NCBI RefSeq assembly: GCF_003034915.1
Contig: NZ_PZJX01000003.1
Coordinates: 186,001 to 250,000, forward strand
DNA: 64,000 nt
Origin: Mesorhizobium helmanticense
Lineage (GTDB): Bacteria > Pseudomonadota > Alphaproteobacteria > Rhizobiales > Rhizobiaceae
Direction: 5' to 3'
The translations under genes were made by a program, and so were the position numbers. Numbering within the stretch: the stretch's first letter is position 1; the number at the start of each line of letters is the position of its first letter. Positions 55,150 through 64,000 of the stretch are shown here, piece after piece. The notes under the pieces were generated by a model, which made no database searches, was not told the DNA's origin, and was given only the letters and a program-made list of their open reading frames with translations.

Positions 55150-56475
55150 TCAAACGCGATAGTAGCGGTTTGCGCGCTTCTCCGCCTCTTCCATCGCCTC
55201 CTGCGGCGTCGCCTGGCCGGTCACGGCCTTGGCGAACATGTCGACCAGGACATAGTCGGCCATGGTTGCCGCCGAGGCATAGCCGAGCGGCCCGGCAAAG
55301 CCATTGGGACGCAGCGTCGCCGAGGCCTTGGCGTAAGCGGCATTGTTCGGGTCGGCCGTCCAGACAGGATTGTTGTCGAAGGCTTTGAGTGTCTGGCAGC
55401 AGTAGCCGGCCGAGGAGGTGACCCACTGCGCCATTTGCGGTTCCTCGAACATGAACTGCAGATAGGCCTTGGCCGCATTGGGGTAGGGCGTGTAGTCGAA
55501 AATGACGGCCGTGGTCACCTGGAACAACTCGACGGATTTCCCGACAGGACCGATCGGCAGGTTGGTCGTGCGTATATCCTTCGCCATTTCAGCCAGTTTG
55601 GGGTCATTGTCCTTGTTGATCTTGGCCGTGTTGTAGGCGGAAATGCCGTTGGCGATGACACTGAGTTCGCCCGCCAGGAAGGCGCGGTTGTTGTTCACGT
55701 CGAGCCAGCTCTCGGTCCCGGGAATGAAGGTCTTGTAGAGCTCCTGTGCATATTCGATCGCTTTCAGCGTCTCCGGGCTGTTGATCGTCACCTTGCCGCT
55801 CTCGTCGACCATCTGGCCGCCATGGCTCCACAGCAGCCAGTGAGCGTAGTTGTTGCCGTCGCCGACGCCGTGGCCGTGCGTGAAGCCGGCCGGATGTCCC
55901 TTCGCCTGCAACGCCTTGCAAAGCTCGAGGAGGCCTGCCGTGTCCTTCGGAAACTCAGAGAAGCCGGCCTCCTTCACCCAGCTTTCCCGATAGACAATGG
56001 CATTGCCGATGGTTGCCAGAGGCAGGCCGAGGAATTTCCCCTCCCGCGTCGCATATTGCTTTGGTCCGTCGTGCCAGCCGCCGTATTTCGAGCCGAGATA
56101 CTCACCCAGTTCCGTCACGTCGTGCAGCTTGTCGGGATACTGATGCGGGTCGTCGAACCAGACCAACATGAGATCTGGACCGGAGCCGACATTGGCGGCC
56201 ACCGCCGCCTTGGGGCGAATGTCCTCCCAGCTTTCCTTGTCGACGCGGACCTCGACGCCTGTCGCCTCGGTGAACCGTTTGGTGTTGGCCAGCCATTGGT
56301 CCTCATCGCCCTGTACGAACGGCGACCAACGGAGCATCCGCAGCTTTGCGCCGTCCTCGGGCTTGTATGTCAAGCCTTCCTGGGCAAGGGCGGGAGAGCT
56401 GACGAAGCGGCTTCCCAAGACTCCCGCCGCGGCGCCGGCGGTGGTGCGGATCACGTCACGTCTGGTGAATTTCAT
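55150..56475 (-). CDS. ABC transporter sugar-binding protein, Tat-type signal
   Basis: A 441-aa type 1 extracellular solute-binding protein. The N-terminus MKFTRRDVIRTTAGAAAG carries a twin-arginine signal, unusual but known for sugar-binding proteins in rhizobia, with cleavage after ALAQE. The GSGPDLMLVW and GYCCQTL segments fit the family. Substrate unknown. Located between the ATPase and the permeases. Confidence 0.9.
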   Translation of the reverse strand: MKFTRRDVIRTTAGAAAGVLGSRFVSSPALAQEGLTYKPEDGAKLRMLRWSPFVQGDEDQWLANTKRFTEATGVEVRVDKESWEDIRPKAAVAANVGSGPDLMLVWFDDPHQYPDKLHDVTELGEYLGSKYGGWHDGPKQYATREGKFLGLPLATIGNAIVYRESWVKEAGFSEFPKDTAGLLELCKALQAKGHPAGFTHGHGVGDGNNYAHWLLWSHGGQMVDESGKVTINSPETLKAIEYAQELYKTFIPGTESWLDVNNNRAFLAGELSVIANGISAYNTAKINKDNDPKLAEMAKDIRTTNLPIGPVGKSVELFQVTTAVIFDYTPYPNAAKAYLQFMFEEPQMAQWVTSSAGYCCQTLKAFDNNPVWTADPNNAAYAKASATLRPNGFAGPLGYASAATMADYVLVDMFAKAVTGQATPQEAMEEAEKRANRYYRV

Positions 56476-56511
56476 GCTCGTTTCCTCCTGTTATTCGTTG
56501 CCGTGTGGGTC

Positions 56512-57597
<1,086 letters not shown>

Positions 57598-57698
57598 CGA
57601 TTTCCTCCCCGAATGCTTTCCTGCGACGTCTTCGAAGGAAACCGCTTCCTGTCTGGCCGCGATATCCCAAGCTCCTCCCTGGTCACGCGACAACGGAC

Positions 57699-57710
57699 GG
57701 TAGCGCTACC
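57699..57710. promoter_or_regulatory. LacI-family operator
   Basis: GGTAGCGCTACC is a perfect 12-bp palindrome about 100 bp upstream of the sugar ABC operon, of the shape bound by LacI/GalR-type repressors (central CG, flanked by AAAC). A LacI-type regulator gene is not in the window. Regulation by sugar availability is inferred. Confidence 0.6.
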
Positions 57711-57777
57711 AAACCGGCCTGTAAAGCGGCGGCGGCAAACGCCTTTCTTCGTTGGTCCTGGTCGTGGAAGGCGCCGT

Positions 57778-58017
57778 CTAGTCGGAAACTTCCGTTTGCG
57801 GCCGGTCACGGCCGTCAGCCAGTTCGTCGTGCCATTTGCCGTCGGCGTCCTCGTACTGGATACCGTCCGTGGTGCCGGCGACCTGCTGCTCGGCCGAGGC
57901 GATCTCGGCGGCGCGCAGCGCGTCCTGGTGATTGGGAAACGTCTCGGAGAATGTCGAGCCGACCTTGTAGGCCCAGCCCCCATCATGCTCGACGATCTTG
58001 TAAGTCAGCTTCGCCAT
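57778..58017 (-). CDS. DUF2188 domain-containing protein
   Basis: A 79-aa protein: YKIVEHDGGWAYKVGSTFSETFPNHQDALRAA matches the DUF2188 pattern, and IQYEDADGKWHDE closes it. These proteins are common in rhizobia, function unknown. Confidence 0.88.
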   Translation of the reverse strand: MAKLTYKIVEHDGGWAYKVGSTFSETFPNHQDALRAAEIASAEQQVAGTTDGIQYEDADGKWHDELADGRDRPQTEVSD

Positions 58018-58047
58018 GAAGTCCTCCGGTTGAAAAGCCTCATCTGC

Positions 58048-58326
58048 TCAATGCAGCCTGTCATCGGGCAATCTCTCGTCGGGAACCAGTACGTCCGATT
58101 CCTTCGCCGCTTCGATCAGTGCCCGACGCGCATCCGCGGTCGAACGATAACCTTCCAGCACTTTGAGGCAAGTGTCGAGAGCATCACGATGCCGAGGGCC
58201 GCGATTGAGCGGCCAGGTCGTCATCAGACACTCGGCCGCCTCCCGGGTGCTGCGGATCTCGCGATATTTGCCGACATGGCCAAGTTCGACCACCACTGGC
58301 TTTTCAAACGGCTTGTTGTCCACCAT
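58048..58326 (-). CDS. DUF982 domain-containing protein
   Basis: A 92-aa rhizobial protein: REIRSTREAAECLMTTWPLNRGPRHRDALDTCLKVLEG is the DUF982 core. ATG at 58326 is the best start; TTG at 58335 is upstream in frame. DUF982 proteins are frequent in Rhizobiales and of unknown function. Confidence 0.9.
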   Translation of the reverse strand: MVDNKPFEKPVVVELGHVGKYREIRSTREAAECLMTTWPLNRGPRHRDALDTCLKVLEGYRSTADARRALIEAAKESDVLVPDERLPDDRLH

Positions 58327-58388
58327 CGCCGCCAACGCGGAGCGGCCGATTTGGTTGCAACTCTATCTTCAGCCTGCGCGCAAGCGTC

Positions 58389-58703
58389 TCAATAACCGCA
58401 GTCGTTGCGCATCCAGCGTGCGTTCGCCCAGCCGGTCGTGCCGCCGATCTCGACCTTGTACCACTTGCCGCGCCGGTCGAAGATCTCGGTATGATCGCCA
58501 TTGAACAATTGGCCGATCATGCGCGACGACGAATTCGGCCGCGCCCGCACGGCAAGAAAACCGCTGCCTTTCGCCAGATTGTAGTGCCTGGAAAGGCCAT
58601 GCACCGTGCCTTCGCAATATTGCGCGCCGGCCGGCGTCGAGACATTGAACGACAGTCCGGCCGCAACCATTGCGGCCGCCGGATAGATTGCCCTGAAAGA
58701 CAT
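58389..58703 (-). CDS. SH3-domain-containing secreted protein
   Basis: A 104-aa exported protein. A signal peptide ends after PAGAQ (residue 28). Residues 46-100 form a bacterial SH3 domain (FLAVRARPNSSSRMIGQLFNGDHTEIFDRRGKWYKVEIGGTTGW). Cysteines near each end of the mature part (QYCEG, NDCGY) may pair. Probably binds peptidoglycan or another envelope component. Confidence 0.88.
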   Translation of the reverse strand: MSFRAIYPAAAMVAAGLSFNVSTPAGAQYCEGTVHGLSRHYNLAKGSGFLAVRARPNSSSRMIGQLFNGDHTEIFDRRGKWYKVEIGGTTGWANARWMRNDCGY

Positions 58704-58847
58704 GATATTGCTCCCAGCCCTGGCCGCGCCAATCGCGGCCTACCCAAGGCCCCAACCCCTGGGACCAATGCGTGGGCCGATTAACGCGAAGCCGCGGCAC
58801 GCTGTCCAGCGGCGCGTGCCGTAGGTCGGTTGCAACAAGCGGGCCGG

Positions 58848-59951
58848 TCAGCCCGCTGCCTTCATCCAGTGCTGCATGGTCGTCACCGAGCGCGCAAGCT
58901 GCGGGGCAGGATGGATTTTCTCGCCGAAGGTCGCCGCGGCGCGCCACGCCCAGCGCGGATCGGCGAGGAAGGCGCGGGCCAGCGCCACCATGTCGGCGCG
59001 GCCGTCGGCGACGATCGCCTCGGCCTGCCTGGGATCGTCTATCAGCCCGACGGCCCGCGTCGGGATGCCGGCGCCCTTGCGCACCGCTTCCGCCAGATGC
59101 ACCTGGTAGCCCGGACCCGTCGGCAGCTTCTGCAAGGGCGAATTGCCGCCGCTCGAACAGCAGAGATAGGCCACGCCCGCCGCCTTCAGCGCCTTGGCCA
59201 CCTCGATTGCCTCCTCGACGTCGAAGCCGCCATCGACCCATTCCTTCACCGACAGGCGGGCGCCGAGCATCAGCTTCGGCACGGCCTTTCTCACCGCCTT
59301 GGCAATCTCGACGGCAAACCGCATGCGGTTCTCCAGCGAGCCGCCCCAGCGGTCGGTGCGCTGGTTGGAAAGCGGCGACAGGAACTGGAAGATCAGATAG
59401 CCATGCGCGGCGTGCAGCTCGATGAAGTCGAAGCCGGCGCGTTCGGCACGCCTGGCCGCCTCGGCGAAGCGTTCGATGATTTGCAGGATCTCGTCGTCTT
59501 CCAGCGCCCGCGGCACCTGCCAGCCCGTGTCGTAGGCGATTGCCGATGCAGACACGATCGGCCACGGGTCCTGATCCGGCTTCAGCGGTCCGCCGCCTTC
59601 CCATGGTTTCTGGTTGGACGCCTTGCGGCCGGCATGGGCAAGCTGGGTGCCGAATTTCGTGCCGGGGGCGGCGACGCGCTTGGCGGCGTCCAGCGTGCGC
59701 CGGGCGGCAGCCTCGTTGTCTTCGGAATAAAGACCGAGGCAGCCATGCGAGATGCGGCCGCGCCGCTCGACGTCGGTCATCTCGACCGTGACCATGCCGG
59801 CGCCGGACATGGCGAGGTTCATCCAGTGATACAGATGCCAGTCGCTGGCGGAACCGTCTTCAGCGGAATACTGGCACATCGGCGCCACCGCTATGCGGTT
59901 CGGGAAAGTGAGGCCGTCGAGCGTGATCGGCTGGAAAAGGGATGTGGTCAT
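58848..59951 (-). CDS. NADH:flavin oxidoreductase, Old Yellow Enzyme family (YqjM-like)
   Basis: A 367-aa FMN enzyme. FPNRIAVAPMCQYSAEDG at the N-terminus, then QLAHAGRKASN, HAAHGYLIFQFLSPLSNQRTDRWGG and the C-terminal DMVALARAFLADPRWAWRAA define YqjM-like ene-reductases (C in PMCQY, His in HAAHGYL). It reduces activated C=C bonds. ATG at 59951 has GGAG 8 nt upstream. Confidence 0.93.
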   Translation of the reverse strand: MTTSLFQPITLDGLTFPNRIAVAPMCQYSAEDGSASDWHLYHWMNLAMSGAGMVTVEMTDVERRGRISHGCLGLYSEDNEAAARRTLDAAKRVAAPGTKFGTQLAHAGRKASNQKPWEGGGPLKPDQDPWPIVSASAIAYDTGWQVPRALEDDEILQIIERFAEAARRAERAGFDFIELHAAHGYLIFQFLSPLSNQRTDRWGGSLENRMRFAVEIAKAVRKAVPKLMLGARLSVKEWVDGGFDVEEAIEVAKALKAAGVAYLCCSSGGNSPLQKLPTGPGYQVHLAEAVRKGAGIPTRAVGLIDDPRQAEAIVADGRADMVALARAFLADPRWAWRAAATFGEKIHPAPQLARSVTTMQHWMKAAG

Positions 59952-60165
59952 CAAAAAAGCTCCGGGAGGGGTTGCCGTTATTTAGGCAAAGGATTGCGCC
60001 GGCGCCAGACACGAGGCAGTGAAACGCGCTCTGGACCAATGACTATCAGGATTGCGCAAAAATCGGTTCGAGGCTAACGCATGGCCGAAATCCGCCGCCG
60101 CAGCCTTTCTGCATCCAGGCGACACGCGGCGCCGTGGTCCTCGCGCCGGCAGCAGGAGCCCGTTC

Positions 60166-60744
60166 ATGGAAGATCGCATCCGCATCCGTTCGGAGGAAAT
60201 TCTCTCCGACGACTGGGCGGTCCTGAAAAAGACCATCCTCGACTATCGCCGGCGCGACGGGCAATGGGAGACGCAGATCCGCCAGACCTACGATCGTGGC
60301 GACGGCGCGGTGATCCTGCCTTACGACCCGCAGCGCTCGACGGTGCTCCTGGTGCGGCAGTTCCGCTATCCGGCCTATGTCACCGGCCACCGCGAGCCAT
60401 TGATCGAGGCCTGCGCCGGACTGCTCGACGAAAACGATCCGGAAACCTGCATCCGCAAGGAGGCCGAGGAGGAACTCGGCTATCGGCTGAAGGATGTGGA
60501 GCGGCTGTTTGCGCCTTACATGAGCCCCGGCAGCGTGACCGAGCGGCTCTGGTTCTTCATCGCGCGCTATTCGCCCGCCGACCGCATCTCGGCCGGTGGC
60601 GGCGCGCCGGAAGAAGGCGAGGACATCGAAGTGCTGGAGATGCCGCTCGACGAAGCCCTGGCCGGCATCGCCGACGGCCGCATCGTCGATGCCAAGACGA
60701 TCATCCTGATCCAGCACCTGAAGCTGAACCCGATCCGGGCTTGA
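60166..60744 (+). CDS. nudK: NudK-like GDP-mannose pyrophosphatase
   Basis: A 192-aa NUDIX hydrolase. The NUDIX segment is GLLDENDPETCIRKEAEEELGY, and the upstream VRQFRYPAYVTGHREPLIEACAG and the overall length match E. coli NudK, which splits GDP-mannose. ATG at 60166 has CAGGAG 8 nt upstream. It is followed by 3 bp and the ATP-grasp gene, so they form an operon. Confidence 0.9.
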   Translation: MEDRIRIRSEEILSDDWAVLKKTILDYRRRDGQWETQIRQTYDRGDGAVILPYDPQRSTVLLVRQFRYPAYVTGHREPLIEACAGLLDENDPETCIRKEAEEELGYRLKDVERLFAPYMSPGSVTERLWFFIARYSPADRISAGGGAPEEGEDIEVLEMPLDEALAGIADGRIVDAKTIILIQHLKLNPIRA

Positions 60745-60747
60745 TCC

Positions 60748-61737
60748 ATGCATGGACCTGGAGATCGCGAAGCAGCGCGCCGGCGGCCGGGCCGGCTGCA
60801 ACGCTTTGGCGCGAAGGCGTTTCTCCTGGTCTTGAATGTTGCGCTGCTGGTCCGTTACCGGCGCCTGACCCAGCGCTTCTTCGAAAGGATGCGGCACCTG
60901 CCGAACTTCGCCGCCCCGGCGACCTTCACGGAGAAGATACATTGGCGCAAGATTTTCGATGACGACCCGCGTTTCGCGATCGTCCTCGACAAGCTGCAAG
61001 CCAAGGAGTTCGTCAGGGGTCGGCTCCCCTGGCTGCATGTCCCGGCGGTGCTGTGGCAAGGCGACAATCCGCGCGACATTCCCTTCGGCGGATTGAAAGT
61101 CCCCTACATCGTCAAATGCAATCACGGCTGTGCCATGAATGCCGTCGTTGCCGATCCCGCTCAGGCCGACAGCGGCGCAATCATTGCCGACATGAGCCGG
61201 CATCTCGCCGAGACCTATGGCGACCGCAAGCTGGAACGCGGTTACGCCCATATCGCGCGCAAGGTCTTCGTCGAGGCGCTGATCGGCAAGGATCAGGGCT
61301 ATCAGCCCATCGACTACAAATTCAATGTGGTCGCCGGCCGCGTCGCTCTTGTCGTGGTCACCGCCTTCCGCTCGAGCGTCCGCAGGACGGCGCTTTTCGA
61401 TCGCGAGTGGCGGCGGCTGGCGGTTGCCCAGGGCGGCATCGACGCGACGCTGGAAATTGCCAGGCCGCAAAGCTTTTCGCGCATGATCGAGGCGGCCGAA
61501 GCGCTGGGCGGCGAATTCGACATGATACGGGTCGATTTCTACGAAGACGCGGGCGAACCGGTCTTTGGAGAATTCACGATCTATCCCCGCAGCGGCCTGC
61601 AGCAATTCGACCCGCCGGCCTTCGATCGTGAGCTGGGCGCCCGCTGGGACATTGCCGCGTCCCGCTATCTGAATTGCCCGCCAGGCCTGTTTGCACGCTG
61701 GCACAGGGCAGCACTTGCCGCCGCCGGCCACATCTGA
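60748..61737 (+). CDS. TupA-like ATP-grasp protein
   Basis: A 329-aa protein. The ATFTEKIHWRKIFDDDPRF start, KVPYIVKCNHGCAMN, then EALIGKDQGYQPIDYKFNVVAGRV and VFGEFTIYPRSGLQQF are hallmarks of TupA-like ATP-grasp proteins, a family often encoded in polysaccharide loci and linked to teichuronopeptide or glycan modification. Cotranscription with nudK suggests a sugar-related task. Confidence 0.88.
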   Translation: MHGPGDREAARRRPGRLQRFGAKAFLLVLNVALLVRYRRLTQRFFERMRHLPNFAAPATFTEKIHWRKIFDDDPRFAIVLDKLQAKEFVRGRLPWLHVPAVLWQGDNPRDIPFGGLKVPYIVKCNHGCAMNAVVADPAQADSGAIIADMSRHLAETYGDRKLERGYAHIARKVFVEALIGKDQGYQPIDYKFNVVAGRVALVVVTAFRSSVRRTALFDREWRRLAVAQGGIDATLEIARPQSFSRMIEAAEALGGEFDMIRVDFYEDAGEPVFGEFTIYPRSGLQQFDPPAFDRELGARWDIAASRYLNCPPGLFARWHRAALAAAGHI

Positions 61738-61798
61738 TCACGAATGGCCGCCATTGTTGCCGGTGCGGGCAGAAATTAAACCCCATATGATCAGTTGT

Positions 61799-61811
61799 AG
61801 CTAATTTAGCT
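61799..61811. promoter_or_regulatory. Palindrome upstream of a small secreted protein gene
   Basis: AGCTAA-T-TTAGCT is a perfect 6-1-6 dyad about 65 bp upstream of the start at 61875. No known consensus was recognised. Confidence 0.25.
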
Positions 61812-61874
61812 CCGTTGTGACTATTCCTCATTCCTGCTAGGCTCGATGAGCGTCAGCAGGAAAGGGGGACATCC

Positions 61875-62153
61875 ATGTTCAATCGCGGTTCGTTCGGCCG
61901 CGTAGCGGCCGTTTGCGGCATGCTCGCAATCTTCTCGTTTGCCGGCAACGGCCTTGAAGGCGTCCTGGGATTCCGCTTTGTCGGCACGGCAGAGGCAAAG
62001 ACGGTCGTCATCCAGAGAACGACCGTCTACATCAACACTCTGCCCAAAGGATGCGTGAAGACCACCTACAGCGGCGGCATCGTCGTCTGGAAATGCGGTA
62101 CGAAATATTACCAGCCCTACAACAACCGCTACGTGCTCGTTTACATCAAGTAA
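61875..62153 (+). CDS. Small secreted protein, unknown function
   Basis: A 92-aa exported protein. The signal peptide runs to about TAEAKT (residue 42), longer than usual. The mature part is KTVVIQRTTVYINTLPKG and CVKTTYSGGIVVWKCGTKYYQPY, with two cysteines; Tyr-rich and beta-like. A GGGGG stretch before ATG at 61875 supports it. Related small proteins recur in Mesorhizobium; no function known. Confidence 0.78.
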   Translation: MFNRGSFGRVAAVCGMLAIFSFAGNGLEGVLGFRFVGTAEAKTVVIQRTTVYINTLPKGCVKTTYSGGIVVWKCGTKYYQPYNNRYVLVYIK

Positions 62154-62746
62154 GCGCGCTGGCCTCCGGGAGGGGGCCGTTAGGGCGAGGCGTGAAAAGC
62201 GCTCGCGAGATACCACACACCGGCCGCCGCAACAGGGACGTTCCTGGAAGTTCTCCATTTGCTTGGAAATGCGGCAGCTGGTGCGGACGACGGGATGCAC
62301 AATTCGTTGACGATCAATGGCTTAGATCATTGAAGCTGTAAATAGGTGCTGTAATACGCAATAGGGCAATGACGGCTGGGCCGCTGAAGAGCGGCAGTCT
62401 TATGGGCCTCAGTCGCGGTTGACCTACGCCTTCTACGCGAAAGGCAGCTTTGCGCCTCATACCGGCCGTTGAGGTAATCTTTGCTGCGGCCGATAGCAGA
62501 CCTTGCTGGCGACAACCCTGGACATCGCTGTTGCGTCAACACCTGACATTGCTCATAGATACAGGAGGTCGCGATCAAGCCCACGCGGGGGGAAAAAACT
62601 TCGAGAGTCGGGCTTCCGATCTTCCTCGCTGCGAATGGGGACGAATCGATCGACCGTCGGTAACCTAGTATTTTTAGCTTTATTCTGCCTATGGTTCGTC
62701 TCCCAACTTGCTGGGTAGCGGTGCGACCGAGGGCTAGAACCTGCAC
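62154..62746. other. Gene-free interval
   Basis: About 590 bp between the small secreted protein and the GAF gene. Short open frames exist on both strands but none has a recognised product or a consistent ribosome-binding site. I see no RNA gene or clear repeat here. Confidence 0.5.
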
Positions 62747-64000
62747 ATGCGGGAATCACACGGCCAACTCGAAGCTAGGATTGAGCTTCTCAAGTTCGAG
62801 CTTAACGAAGCCCTCGAACGCGAGACGGCGACCGGCGAGCTGCTTCGCGTCATCGCCTCGTCGCCGACCGATATTAAGCCGGTCCTTGACGCTGTGGCGG
62901 CGAGCGCCGCCCGTCTTTGCGACGCCTATGACGTGATCATCCGGCTCAGGAAAGACGATATGCTCCATCTCAGTGCTCATTCCGGCCCGATCGCGGTCGA
63001 TGAGGCGCCGTGGCCGCTGGAGCGCGACCGGGTAATGGCGCGGTCCGTGATCGATGCGGGGACCGTGCAGGTCGAAGACCTCTCCGAGGCCGGGGCCGAA
63101 TTCGCGGCAGGCCGGGAAATGGCCATTCACTACGGATTTCGCACGATTCTGGCGACACCTCTCGTGAGCGGTGGAAGAGCGATCGGGGCGATTAGCCTGC
63201 GGCGAAGAGAGGTGAGACCGTTCAGTGACAGGCAGATCGAGCTGCTGAAGACCTTCGCCGACCAGGCCGTGATCGCCATCTCGAACGTGCGGCTGTTCGA
63301 AGAAGTGCAGGCGCGGACGGCCGAACTCAGCGAAGCGCTGGCTCAGCAAACGGCGACGGCCGACGTGCTTAAGGTGATCAGCCGGTCGGCGTTCGACCTT
63401 CAACCCGTGTTGACGACGCTGCTTGATTCGGCGATCCACCTGGCCGGCGGGGATATGGGCGCGATCTCGCTGCGCGATGGCGATTGGCTACGGGTCATGA
63501 CCGGCACCGGATGGACCGATGAGCTTCGCGCTTATGAGGAAAGCCATCCACACCCGATCGGGCGTGGGACATTTCAAGGTCGAGCCGCTCTCGAAGGGGC
63601 AACCATTCATGTGCCCGATGTGTCCAAGGATATGGAATACAAGAGGCAGGAAGCGGCAAGCATGGGCCATTTCCGCGCGGCCCTTTCGGTCCCCCTCAAG
63701 CGAGGCCAAGAGGTGATTGGTGTCTTCGGCATGGCGAGGCGGACCGTGGGGCCGTTCTCACAACGCCAGATCGAACTTGTGGAGAGTTTCGCCGACCAGG
63801 CGGTCATCGCGATCGAGAACGTGCGCCTTTTCGACGAGGTGCAGGCGCGCAATCGCGAAGTGACCGAGGCACTGGAGCGCGAGACCGCGACGGGCTCCAT
63901 CCTGCGCGTAATCGCGGCGTCGCCTACCGACATCGAACCAGTTCTTGACGCCGTCGCTGAAAGCGCCGCGCGTCTCTGCGATGCCCATGACGCGACGATC
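62747..64000 (+). CDS. Multi-GAF sensor protein, 3' end beyond the window
   Basis: A frame of at least 418 codons without a stop. After a short coiled coil, a GAF domain (about residues 40-190) is followed by a linker helix (TAELSEALAQQTATADVLKVISRSAFDLQPV), a second GAF domain (220-365), and the start of a third. Modules 1 and 3 begin almost identically (RETATGELLRVIASSPTDI versus RETATGSILRVIAASPTDI), an internal duplication. Such proteins usually end in a histidine kinase or an adenylate/guanylate cyclase domain that here lies outside the window. GAF domains bind small ligands or sense light or redox state. Confidence 0.88.
   Translation, partial: MRESHGQLEARIELLKFELNEALERETATGELLRVIASSPTDIKPVLDAVAASAARLCDAYDVIIRLRKDDMLHLSAHSGPIAVDEAPWPLERDRVMARSVIDAGTVQVEDLSEAGAEFAAGREMAIHYGFRTILATPLVSGGRAIGAISLRRREVRPFSDRQIELLKTFADQAVIAISNVRLFEEVQARTAELSEALAQQTATADVLKVISRSAFDLQPVLTTLLDSAIHLAGGDMGAISLRDGDWLRVMTGTGWTDELRAYEESHPHPIGRGTFQGRAALEGATIHVPDVSKDMEYKRQEAASMGHFRAALSVPLKRGQEVIGVFGMARRTVGPFSQRQIELVESFADQAVIAIENVRLFDEVQARNREVTEALERETATGSILRVIAASPTDIEPVLDAVAESAARLCDAHDATI

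Overview
The window is a G+C-rich chromosomal segment from an alphaproteobacterium of the Rhizobiales, most likely Mesorhizobium or a close relative. This rests on the purine-gene order (purB, purC, purS, purQ, purL, then bolA and grxD on one strand), on rhizobial small families (DUF982, DUF1127, DUF1476, DUF2188), on a B12-dependent ribonucleotide reductase, and on rhizobial palindromic repeats scattered between genes. The species call is inference; no rRNA, tRNA or CRISPR array was seen.

Region 1 (1-7.5 kb): an inositol-monophosphatase-like protein, a small secreted protein and a Bcr/CflA-type exporter, then grxD. Three plus-strand genes (a phosphodiester-glycosidase-like protein, a two-domain multicopper oxidase, and a ZIP transporter with a periplasmic extension) lie between grxD and its usual partner bolA. 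The oxidase and transporter overlap by 4 nt and look like a metal oxidation/uptake unit.

Region 2 (7.5-20 kb): the purine block on the minus strand, running from purB down to purL, with unrelated genes interspersed: a MocR-type regulator, DUF1127, a Pr6Pr-like membrane protein, a lipoprotein, a small coiled-coil protein between purQ and purS, an HpaI-type aldolase, and two RBBP9-type hydrolases flanking an exported VOC protein.

Region 3 (20-31.4 kb): membrane and secreted proteins, a P1 peptidase coupled to an orphan branched-chain-type binding protein, a flavin reductase, and then a five-gene set (MoxR ATPase, VWA protein, split XdhC halves, MoeA/MobA-like fusion) that resembles the maturation part of a CO-dehydrogenase-type molybdenum hydroxylase locus, with no hydroxylase subunits present. 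It ends with a secreted hydrolase whose 5' end contains a 154-bp repeat and a secreted DUF1176-like protein.

Region 4 (31.4-44.6 kb): accessory metabolism. It holds a DUF1993 protein, a 54-aa DUF1127-like gene, a candidate structured RNA, a Tas-type aldo/keto reductase, a cysteine-desulfurase-like enzyme, an overlapping histone-deacetylase-type deacetylase and GNAT acetyltransferase, a class III aminotransferase operon with a dimethylformamidase-like protein, a ParB-like protein, an exported hydrolase, a 2OG-Fe(II) oxygenase, a GFA protein and a GH25 lysozyme lipoprotein.

Region 5 (44.6-52.6 kb): nrdJ with two NrdR-box-like palindromes whose cores are 31 bp apart and a perfect DnaA box upstream, followed by NUDIX, xanthine phosphoribosyltransferase, a universal stress protein and a CinA/MoaB-type protein.

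Region 6 (52.6-64 kb): a four-gene carbohydrate ABC transporter preceded by a LacI-type operator, DUF2188, DUF982 and SH3 proteins, an Old Yellow Enzyme homologue, a NudK-like hydrolase next to a TupA-like ATP-grasp protein, a small secreted protein, and the 5' part of a multi-GAF sensor protein that runs off the window.
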